A stretch of 64,000 bases of DNA from Hymenopus coronatus. Taxonomy: Eukaryota; Arthropoda; Insecta; Mantodea; Hymenopodidae. A program made the translations under genes and the position numbers. The stretch spans positions 402,617,632 to 402,681,631 of the forward strand of contig CM060900.1 in assembly GCA_030762935.1 (NCBI GenBank), given 5' to 3'. Under the pieces are notes generated by a model. That model did not search any database. It was not told the DNA's origin and saw only the letters and a list, made by a program, of their open reading frames with translations. Positions 13,501-25,500 of this stretch are shown here, piece after piece. Position 1 is the first letter of the stretch; every line of letters begins with the position of its first letter.

Positions 13501-16500
13501 CTTCTTTTGAACACTTTTGGGGATACACAGATTGCTGTGATAATGTGCTTCACCCTGAACAGTTATTCCAGAATTTGTTTTGTGCAATATTATTTTCTTA
13601 ACTTGAGAAAACTTGAAGTTCCAAGAAGATGGTTATTTCTGAAATTCATGGCCGAACTTCTTGAAGTCATAGATTTAAAAATCATCGTTGATGAAATAAA
13701 CATTTCCAAACTGTGAGTACATCACATGTTACTCCTGAAGGTGAATTATGTTTGTTTTTTTCCTGATGGCTTTTTCAATTTGACCAAACAAATCTGTAGA
13801 CAGAAATGAGTGTCCAGTCACTGGAAATAAAATTTCAAGCTTCTCAATACCATCAGGTGCATGTTCAAACAACCATTTTGAACACTTTGATATTAATATT
13901 GAGTTCTTGTTCTGCCCTCCACAGCCATCAGCTAGCAGTAAAATTCATCTGATGTCTGTAAAATCAGTATGAAGCAGTCTATGGTAAATTGCAGATGCAA
14001 TTTTACTAGCACTCTTACTTCTGTAAAATTCTGACCATGTGTTGATACACAGTTTCTATGTTAAGTTTTGATTTGGAAAACTCTGCTACTACTGTGAAAT
14101 TGTACCAATAGAACTGTCTGCTGTAATAGCAAGACTGATAGGTATCTTTGGAAGGAATATATTTTTTTTGGCAATCAAATGACAGAATTTTTAAATAAGA
14201 ATATTTTTTTAAGTGCGTCACAAGATGAAGAAGCTCTTAGTTCTGCCATCATCTTTGTCTTTGCAAGGAAGTCTTTCTCATGTCCAATTCTTTCCTTTAA
14301 ACTCAAACATGTAGAGCAAGGGTCAGTCAGAGGTGATCCAAAACCAACATTGTAGTTTTTGTGTAATACTTGAAAAAACTAATAACAGTGATGTGGAGTT
14401 TAAATTTAACACAAAGTTAAGAGTCAGGGTTGAACATGTACACCAGTTACACTATTTGTACCTCACCAGTTTAAGCACTGTTGTCCTTATCTTCAGAGGA
14501 GTCCGACTGGATGTTGGTGTTGGCATCCATATTGTGATGGTTGTTTGTGTTGACATCTGGTGATGAAGTGATGTACTTCCAAAGTTGACTTGATGGCGGC
14601 AGTTAAAAATTCATATATATTTTCCCAAGTATCCAATTCTGCTGTGTGTTTTGTAGATTTAAATAATGTAATGTTTGGTATAATGATGTGATTGGTGGTC
14701 CAAAAATGGTATGAAACTGCAGATTTATCCGTCTGTTTGTACCTGATGTGTCTCATGTGTTCTTTCAATCTGATTTCCAAGTTTCTTTTCATTTTTCCTA
14801 TACAGATTTTGTCACATTCTGTGCAATTGATTTGACATATTTGGAAAAAGAAATGTACAATATATCTTGGAAAAAATACAATCCAAAAACAGAATAATTT
14901 CCTGGACAAGTCAGACAAATTAACAGAAATTAATTGGAATTATTTACATATTATTTACAAAAGGTTGCTTTAATACAGTACAATTAAAAATAAAAACAAT
15001 AAACAATAATTGAAATGGTTAAATTGAAGTACTAAGAAATTTTATTTCTTACTTACAGTGTATAATGATATGGTACTTGAATAGAATATAAAGTATAGAG
15101 ATTTTTGCAGATTTGGCTAATAAGATTATCAGCAAGTTTCCAGGAATTCTTTAACTGGGTGGAAGCAGTGGTAAAGCAAGTATGCCAGCACTTCCTTTTT
15201 AAATGTTGTCATTTTGCATATGGTTTTGTTGGTTAGAGGTAACTTGTTGAAAAACGATACGTATTCCTATGTTTATTGTTGCTTCTTTGTACATGAATAT
15301 CTGTTCTCTGACTAGTGCTGTGTTTATGAATTACACTGTTAAAATAATAATAGCCACTTTCTTTGTTTAGATTTAATTTTGTAGTTAATAAAATTTCAAA
15401 AATGAAAATGCATGGAAGAGGTAAGATTTTGAATTTTCTAAATAGTGGTCCTCATAAGGATCTTAAATTGGCTCCTGCTATTATGCGTAGAAGTCATTTT
15501 TGTATTATAAACAGTGAACTACAATGAGGTGAGTTACCCCATAGAGTTATACCATATTTCAGGATAGTATGAACGTATGCAAAATACACATTCCTGAGTG
15601 TGTGTATACTAACAGTATCTGCTAATTGTGTAAGGTTATTCGCACAATATGCACATTTTTTTATTCAGTTGTTCTGTGTGTTCCATTTTAAATTACTTTG
15701 AATCCAAAGACTGATAAATTTAGTGGATTCTGTTTATTTAATTTTGTTATTGTTATATATCAATTTTATTTGATTGGGGCAGTTATTTTTAGAAAGGTGG
15801 AAGTGAATTACATGTGTCTTATTACTATTTACTATTAAACTGTTGTCATCAAACCATTTTGAGATATCGCTAAGCATTTTACTTGCTAAATTTTGTGTCT
15901 CCTTGTTGCTTTTGCTTTCAACTATTATATTGATATCATCTGCATTTTGTATAATTGTTTTTGCTGTCACATTTGATTGCAAGTCATTTACAAATAACAA
16001 GAATAAGATGGGACCTAGAATGGATACTTGTGGGACACCATATTTGATGCTTTTACCATGGAATACATACTCCTTAATATGGTACTTCTCCGTGTGTAGA
16101 ATTTCTACTAACTGTTTTCCTTTAAGGTATGATTTGATCCATTGTAAGGCATGTCCCCTAATACCCATACATTCTAACTATTTACATAACAAGATGGTTT
16201 AAAACATCGAAAGCTTTAGTTAGATAAAAAAAGGTACCTAGTATGCATCCTTTATTGTCAAGGGTATTTAGTACGCTGTTTACAAAGTCAAAGAGGGCGT
16301 TTTCAGTAGATTTGTTTCTGCAGAACCCATGCTGTGTTTTTGATATTAGATGTTTTTTTTTTTTTCCCTATGAAATCCATTAGTCTTTTATAAAAAACCT
16401 TTTCGAGTATTTTAGAAAAACCAGATAAGAGTGAAATGGATCTATAATTTTCTATATGGATTTTATCACCTTTCTTGTGTAATGGTTTAACCTTAGCAAT

Positions 16501-19500
16501 TTTTAGGTTATCTGGAAAACTGCCTGCTGAAATAAGCTGTTGCATATTTCTGCTAGTGGTTTTGCAATAAGTGAGGCACATTTTTTTTATTAGAAAATCT
16601 GGTACTTCATCAACTCTGGAAGAATACTTTGATTTAAGTTTGAGGATTATTGAAGCTATCTATACCTGATCAGTGGGGAATAGGAACATTGTTGATTTAA
16701 ATGTTTCTGCACAATTATTATTTGTAGAGTTGCTTAGATTTACTTTATATTTTGGAGCTAAACTTTCTGCTAGATTTATAAAATAATCATTGAAGGTTTC
16801 AGATATTAACTTCAGATTGGTTAGTATATTATCATATCCGAACAACCAATCTTCTTTGCTAACCTAAAGAATGGTTTGTGCACAACAATTAACCACAGGG
16901 TGAAACAGAACGACTTAAGTCTCTCACACCTCTGCATCTCACAGAATACCTTTGCATTCAACAACAGATACTACCAACAGACTTCAGGCTTAGCCATGGG
17001 CAACCCACTTTCTCCATTCTTGGCAGATTTCTTCATGAGCAACATTTAATCACCTCCTTCACACTCATCTACAAAGTTTGACATACGTATGTAGATGACA
17101 TATTTACAACAGTACCAAAAAAGTTAATCCATGACTCTCTCAAGCTCCTCAATTTACAGAACAGACCAATACAGTTTACGATGGAAATCAAAAAAGAAGG
17201 CACATTACCATTCCTAGATGTGAAAATTATTAGCTCCCAAAACAATATCAATTAACTGCCTCCATGGTCGAGTGGTCAGTGAACTGACATCTCACCCGAA
17301 AGTCCTAGGTTCAATTCCCGGCTGGGGCGGGGAATTTTTCTATAACCGGATTTATTCTCTATCCCCCACAGAGTCTGGAAATATGTATGCAAGAGTGAAT
17401 GTGTGGGTGTTTGAGGGGGGGAAAAATGTAAACCCAACGTAAAGAACCTACAGTTGTTTCTAATGCAAAGCCCCTGATATGACCTTAGATGTTAAAGGGG
17501 GCTAAATAAATGAAATCAACTTTGGGATCTACAGGAGACCTACAGATTCTGAAAATCACATAAACAATAGTTTCAACTGATCTCACACAAAGATGCTATC
17601 CTAAACAGTTTAACCAATAGATTGGTGTACACTCCATTAATAGATGAATACAAACAGGAATATCAACATATAGTCAACATAGCAATATCCAATGACTGCA
17701 CCAAAAAATCTAAAATTTAAAAACTAAAAGCACATCAAAGATACTACTAAACTCACCCAACAGAAAACCGATATGATATTCATAAAATTTGCCTTCCACC
17801 CAAATACATACTATAAATTCTACAATATCTTCAAAAAAACACAACATTTGCTTGACTCCACAAAATAAATATAGCATAGAAAAATTACTCTGCAACAATT
17901 TAAAGGACCCAATACCACAGAGCAAAAATGCAGGTATTTGTCAAATCAATTGCACAGAATGTGACAAAATCTATATAGGAAAAATGAAAAGATACTTGGA
18001 AATCAGATTGAAAGAACATACAAGATACATCAAGTACAAACAGACAGATAAATCTGCAGTTTTATACCACTTTTACCACCAGTCACATCATACTGAACAT
18101 TACATTACTTAAATCTACAAAACACATAGCAGAATTGGATGCTTGTGAAAAGATAATCATTATAAAACATAAACATCGATTGATGAATTTTGAACTGCCA
18201 CCATCAAGTCAACTTTGAAGGTATGTTATTCCACCACCAAATGTCAACACAAACCACCACCACGTTATGCATGCCAACACGGACTCCAGTCAGACTCCTT
18301 TGAAGATAAGAGAAACAGCTCTTGAAGTGATGTAAGTGTTTCAACCTCAACTCTTAACTTTATGTTAAATTGTAGTTTTAGTTTTTATTGAAATACCTTC
18401 TGAAAAATGACTTAGTAACTAGCAATTCAGAAAGTGCTTTCTTGTTATACATTCTCCACAGTTTTTTTGTTGTTGTTGAGTTCACATGGGAGGTAGGAAC
18501 AGGCATTGCTTTTTGACCTACAGTAATGACTCTCAGTCACTGTTAGAGTCTCAAGCAGCAACTCTTCGTGATTCATTTTTCTTTGACAGATGATCTCTGC
18601 CTCTCTTGTCTTACAATAATCCATCAGATGATCAGTAGTTTTTGGCTACTGACTGTACATGATCCTTAACAATTCCCAAGAAAGCAGATCTAAACACAGG
18701 TATTAACAGCCTGTTCTTGGGTCACACTTTGTATTTAATTGTTGTGACCTTTGATTGTCGTGAACCATCTCGTTTTCATGAGCATTTGCGTGTCCTGGGC
18801 TCATTATATAAAGTCATCTCGCACCATTTTTTGAGGTATAAAGTAAATACCTTATGAAGTTCTTGAATGTTTTGCTTAGACAGACTCTTACATAGAAATG
18901 ACTGATACGACTTTCTGGCATGGCTACAACTTCAGTCTCTACCTCTTTCCCCCACTCCTTGTACTGCACAGCTTGACTTCTCATGTCTATTTGCAAGGAC
19001 AATACCAGTATGTGTGGTGTGAGGAAGGGCAATGCGCAGCTAATCTCTCTCTTTCTGCTTGACTTTTGGCTTCCAATACAACATTATGTCCAACCATCGA
19101 TGTGAAAGGAGGTTCTTTAATTTTATTTTAGTCTTGGAGAATAATCTTTTTTTCAATGAGAATGCTGTTAAGCCCATTATCAACTAATTTTTAGACAAAA
19201 TGAAACGCACAAAATCTGCTGCATATGTTGTGACCTTAACAGAAATCCCCAGGCTTTGCCTGCAAAGTTTGAAACTTAATTGTTCCCTGCATGGTGTTCA
19301 GAAAATATATGTTGCGAATGCAAGACAATCCCCAGTTCTGAACATTAATATTTTGGAAAAAAAACATTGTCTTGTATTCGGATAAATATGGTACTTGCCA
19401 GAAAAACCTCAGTTCAATTTTAATTTGCTTTAAGGAAGGAAATATACCAGCCTATTAAAACACACCAAGAGAAAGTGGTAAATTACCCAGCTCCTTGGCA

Positions 19501-22500
19501 CATTTATTCTGATGTTTTGAACTATGTTTGGCTAATACACTTTTTTGAAAAGAGATAATCATCCATATTTAAGCTACTATATATTACGGTGTGTTTTTAT
19601 TTTTCACATATTGTGGGCTGGTAAATGACATATAATTACATCATACAGGAAGAATGGATATTGTGGACTTCTCTGCAGTTAATACCAAATTTGTCTCCAC
19701 TCATATCAGCAGTGGTAAAAAATACTCAATTGAAACTAAATATATTTAGGAAAATACTAGCAGTGACAATCCTGCAAACCAAGTGTCAAAATGCTGGATG
19801 ACATAAGCCAGCTCTTGGCATTTCTGAGTGGAGTCCAACTATGTAGAAAATCATTTTTAATAGTATTCTTAACATATTATCTTCAGATTTTTTTACCTAT
19901 AGTGTAGCTCAACTTCACTCTTATTTGGCAGAATAATCCACATTTTAGGTAAATATTATTCCATTATAAATGCTAGAGCAGAACCAGACACTGAAAGAAC
20001 TAAACAGCAGTGTTACACTTAAATTTAGCTCGCAACTTGGGTAACTATAACCCTTCACTTCTCATGTTGGTTGTTATTGTCTGCCAAATATTTAGCCTTT
20101 GTTTTTTATATATCCTCGTTTACCTTCTAAAAAACTGTTTCAAACAATGATGGAACGTTTCCCCAAGTGTTAGTTTGAATTCTTCTTTTAGCAATTTGCA
20201 ATATGTCTTGGACCAAGCATTATTTTGAGAAAATTTTTTGGTTCGTTAAATTGTGAAAACACAATGACCAATAATGGACAAAATTAAATAAGAAAAAAGT
20301 AATTTTATGCCAGAAATATATTTTTTACTACTATAAGCATAGCTGCAACTAAAAGCCTTCATCTATACATTATAGATGGAAACTATAAACTAACAAGACA
20401 TAAAATTTAATCCACTAGATGTAAAAATATGATTCTCTTCTGTAGAGGAGAGAGACTAAACCCGACATATCCTTGTTTCTCAACTGTAAGGTGGTGAAAT
20501 CTACTGGAGGTGGTGCCAACTGACTTTGGTATGTGTAGCAGGTACGGAGAAGGTCATTGGACTGGCTCTTAGTAGCAGTTTGCTTATAATTGGTGTTAGT
20601 CAGTTTTGCTTAGGGCTGAAATTGTTTGTGAACTTTATTCTTGAGGATTTCACTACATCAAATCAAATGTAAGTGATTGATTTGTTATATTATTTTATAG
20701 TTTAAATTCCAAGCTTTCTAAATCAGATTGGCTTTGTAACTAATCTTTATTCCCTGTTAGTAAAACACATGTGGAAGAATTCAATTGGTAGGGTTTGTAA
20801 ACCAACATACATGAACTTTATTGGTCTCAAAACCGACATACCTAAAGTTATTATGAAATATAAGGTTGCAAATTATCCAATTACTGATTTTACTTTCTGC
20901 TTGTTTAAGATGGTTGGAAAGACAAGACCAGGAATCCATCTCTATATAATAAAGGATCAAAAATCCGACAGTGGGACCCAAATAACATGGCCAAAGCTAT
21001 AGCTTCTGTCAGAAGGCATGGAATGGGCTGGCTAAAGGCGTCGAAGACTTTCCAGGTGCCACAGAAAACTTTTTATAGGCTAGCGGATCAGAAATATGAT
21101 TTCCCAGAAGAAGCTGCTAATTTTAAACATGGAAGGCCACCAGTATTCTATTCAGAGTCAGAAGAGGAATTAGTGTGGTACTGCTTAACGATGGAGGAAT
21201 GTTTTTATGGCCTCACTAGGAAGGATCTTCACAGAATGGCATTGCAACTTACTGTGAAAAATAAAATCAAGCATCCATTCTACAACATTATGGCTGGAAA
21301 AACTTGGCTTCCTTTGTTTCTAAAAGGACATCCTGAGCTGTCTGTGAGGAAACCTACAGCAATATCCTTTCCTAGAATAGAAGGATTCAACAAGAATGCT
21401 GTTGATTTCTTCTTCAGTTTGTTGGAGGAATCACTCAATGAACATTGCTACCCACCTTACTGAATTTACAATGTCGATGAAACAGGACTGACTATCGTTC
21501 AGATTAAAGTCCCACAAGTTATTGCAAGGAAGAGCAAGCGACAAATTGGTGTTATTTCTTCTGCACAGAGGGGATCCCTGACTACGCTCATTTGGCTGAT
21601 GAATGCAACTGGAGATTTCACATCATCTATGGTATTTTTTCCTAGAAAGAACATGTCACAGCAGCTTATGAGAGGTGCTCCTGCTGGTTTGATTGGTGTC
21701 ACTCATCCATTAGGGTGGGTACAAACCAATTTATTTACACAGTGGTTTCAACATTTCATTAGCAAGACCAAACCTTCAAAGGGAGATCCAATCTTACTTC
21801 TGCTAGATGGACACTGCAGCCACATAAAGAATATAGAATTAATTGATTTAGCTAGGGAACATTTTGTCAAAATTGATTCATTTCCTCCCCACAAACGCAC
21901 AAGCTTTAGCCATATGATAAGACCTTCATGGGGGAGGAAATTAGATTTTGGATGCATGCAGAAGGAAAGTCAGAATGACATAATGGAGCTACTTGGATGA
22001 GCCTACATCAAATGCCAGAGAGCAGAAATTGCAACAAATGGCTTCAGAGCAACTGGATTGTATCTAATGAATTGTGGAATATTTCCCGATTCAGACTTCA
22101 AATAGCCCAAGCCCACAGCCATCTACTTCAAATAGCCCAAGCCCACAGCCATCTACTTCAAATAGCCCAAGCCTACAGCCATCTACATCAAACATTGCAA
22201 GTCCATTTGAAATATCTGCAGTTCCTAAAAAGAGAAAGAAGACTTTAATCTGAGATGATAAATCTACTGCATCGACGATAATATCATCACCATATAAAAG
22301 GGAATTACTTGCAGCCCTGGAGATGAAGAAAGAAAGAGAAAGCAAACAGGGACAAAACTGTAGAAAACCAGCGAAATCAAAGTGTTCTCCAATAGAAATA
22401 CTAAACCAGGGTCAAAGAAGAAGTTGAATTTTGTAAAGGAGGAAGAAGAAGATTCATCAGATGAAGATATGCCTACAGTGGATGATACGGCATACGTGTT

Positions 22501-25500
22501 TTGTGACAAGTTTTACTTCCAAGATAGCAGAGGAGAAAAATAGGTTCAGTATGTGTCATGTGAGGAATGGGCACACACAGAATGTGCTGGTGAAACAGAT
22601 GTTTCATTTGTGATACTGTAAATAGATTAGTTTTAAAGAACATTGACTTCCTGTCCTTTGACTTGTTTCTTTTTCCTCAAGTAATTTTTCTAATTGTTTT
22701 GCCTGCGTTTCTTAAATGACTAGCTTTCACTATTAAGCATATAGCCTATTGTTTAAACAAGTTTACTATAAATTTATTGATAAAACAAAAGGAATGTGTA
22801 CAAATATTCATACTTCTTTAATTTGAATATTTGATTGATTTATTTGCCTATTTTAGAATTTCTTGTTGCTTTTCACAGGTATGTCAGTTTGGAGACCTGG
22901 TTTCTTAAAGTGGTATTCATCGTGCATATAAATATATTGGCATATACAATTAAATGAATAGCAATTTTTATAAACCATTCACATATTTTAGTAAAGTGTG
23001 GTACATATCTGCATATATATTTTGATTCTTAAGTTTCTGTATAATTTTAGAGCCTAAAAACAAAATGGTATGTCGGTTTTGATTCCTCTCCTCTACTTGT
23101 TAAGAAAAATGGCACTTTTATCCTAGCTACAAACAGTCTGCTATTTGTTCCTTTCCTATAATAGAAATAGGTATTAGCACATAAGATATTGCACTTTAAG
23201 TTTTACAAACAGCAAGCTCTACTATCAAATAATAAGCATTTTAGACAGTGGAGCGACAGAATTTAAAGAAATTGAGTCACTTTTCTTACACTTTTTGTTC
23301 CATTTCCCCTTCATTTGGGAAGACTGGTTTCAGGGAACCTTAATCCTATCTTCAGTTCCGCTCTTCCCAAATGAAGGGGAAGTGTAGTAAAAAGTGTAAA
23401 AGATGTGACTCAGTTTATTTAAAAAAAGCAAGCTCTCTGCTTGTATGAGACAATGTCACACTGCTATTATTTGTTATTAGGACTCTATGAGCAGACATCT
23501 AAAACTGTATGATAAATGGAAAGCAATTCTAAGTCTCTAAGAATGGTTAACTAGAATATAATACAGATTCCAGAGAGAATAAAATAATGAAAAGCTTTGG
23601 TTGCATGGTTCACTGTGTGTATGGTAATAATTATGACAATAGGTTAGAGAGCTTTCAGAGACAAACATTTATGCTTCCTGAATGCAGTACAATTTATGGG
23701 GATTAACTATACAGAAGTGTAATCATGCAAGAGAACTAAGCTGTTTTGAAATTATAATACTTGCACTAATATTTGTGGTTGTTGATAATGGAATTGAAAC
23801 TTTATTGTTACATAACATTTGCAATGATTATAAAATGCTCATAAACAGGTGGGCCATCAGTGGATGGTTTACAATATAAATATAAAACAAAAACAATATA
23901 AGAGTAAAGTCCAAATTCCATACATAAAAAGTAATACATACACAATTAAACATATGTCTTTGCATATAGAACTTCCCTTTAGATTACAAAACATGCTGTC
24001 TAAGCTTTCACTTAATAAATAATTTCAACCTTCAAATGTATTTTATTAATATGCTTTCCCCACAAGTAGTTTTTATTTGTATGTGGGAATGATCAATATT
24101 TCATAATTCTATAATTTTTTTAGGTAATCTGTTGAATACTCTATTTGCCATGTGCTGTGGACTTCTTTCAAGAACTTCTAGCCTGTGTGCTGAGTAACCA
24201 AAAGTGATGGTGGATCAAGGCAAGTGCATAAGGGTTAATCCTTAATAATTAGATTTAAAAAAAGCTGCATTTACTCACAGAGGTGTGGAGTAATAAAAAT
24301 GAAGGTCATCATGGAATCCCTGCTCCACAAATTCATCAATAACTTGCATATTCATAAAACTAACATCTTTTGATACTCCTACCAATTCATCCCCAAGAGT
24401 GACAGACTGTGTTGAAAGAATAAGGTCCTCTTCTGCCCATTGACTTGGAACAATGGTGGTTCTACAGATGAAAGACCTTACCTGTTGAAAGGATACAACT
24501 TATTTTAATATGCAATATATACCAACTCCACAGCACTTATCTCTTTGAACTGTACATAGGCAGAATTATTTTCAGGATTTTCTAGGTTTTTCGAGCTATT
24601 ATTTTCTTGCTACTGAAAAAATGAGAACAGAAGCACAGAAACATGCTTGTGTGAATCTAGCAACATCCAGCAACCATTTATGTAAATAAAATGGTTTAGT
24701 GCAGTGTTTCCCAACCTTTTGAAGTTCACGGCACCCTTGGGAATAACATTAAACACCAGGGGCACCCTTCCTTGAATTAAAAGAAAATTAAGCTTAATAT
24801 GTTAATTTATTGAAATATTATATAATAATAACGTACACCATAACATAATACAGTAAACTTTACTACAATCACTGAGTAAAAATACATCAATACATTTTGT
24901 TCGATTAATGATTAATGTGAAACTTGTGATTGATGCTTAGAGCACAGATATGTGATGTGGGGTTTTACAGTTGACAGTGAAACACGCAAATCATCCTCAA
25001 GGTTATTCAGTCTATTTCTTGCTCTGCATTTTATTGTCACCATAGCAGAGAAGGCTTGCGTGCATAGATAGGATGTTGAAAAGGGCAAAAGTGTGTTAAT
25101 TGCTTTCTTCATTAGGTTAGGGTACTCCTCTCCCCGTTGAAGCCAAAAACTAGGCACCAACGCCTCACTCTTGGTGAACTTACCTTTGAGTGTGGAATCA
25201 GCGCAAAGATCAATAAATTCATCTTGTTCGCAAGCAGTGAAATCTATTTCCTCTGCACTATCTACGAAATCAAATGGTGAGACAACCCAGTTGAGATTCG
25301 TAGTGGAAATAGTTGGAAAGTGCGCATCTATTGCATCTTGCAATCTTGATAAGTGATCACAAATGCGGTCTTTCAGTTTACCCAGATCCTTATCTCCTGC
25401 CACATTAAGAAGAGATGGAAAGTTCGACAAATCTCCTTTTTGAACTGCAGACTTCCAAGAACTAAGTTTTCTTTTAAAATCTTTCATTGTATTGGTTGAG

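Larger units (their letters stand above)
14361..18378 (+). mobile_element. Penelope-like element with inverted ends, inserted in the Sola-like gene
   Basis: The block is bounded by an 8-bp direct repeat TAGTTTTT (14353-14360 and 18379-18386) lying exactly at the break of the host transposase reading frame. The left end (14361 to about 14930) is an inverted partial copy of the right end; each carries a GIY-YIG endonuclease segment and a similar 3' tail. The right part (about 16863-18378) holds the reverse transcriptase and a GIY-YIG in plus orientation. Inverted terminal segments of this sort are known in Penelope-like elements. A LINE sits between the two parts and a SINE sits inside the right part. 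Many stops make it inactive. Confidence 0.75.
20445..23093 (+). mobile_element. Pogo-superfamily (Tigger-like) DNA transposon, complete but dead
   Basis: TA target duplications flank it (20443-20444 and 23094-23095). Terminal inverted repeats of about 30 bases start GAGGAGAG and share AACCCGACATA on the left against AAACCGACATA on the right (read inward). Length is 2649 bp. It carries one transposase pseudogene in plus orientation with its own 3' UTR. TA targets, TIR length and the DDE_1 transposase agree with the pogo/Tigger group. Confidence 0.85.

Noticed and set aside
19200..19385. 61-codon plus-strand open frame
   Set aside because: No recognisable domain. It may be transposon-derived, but nothing supports a call.
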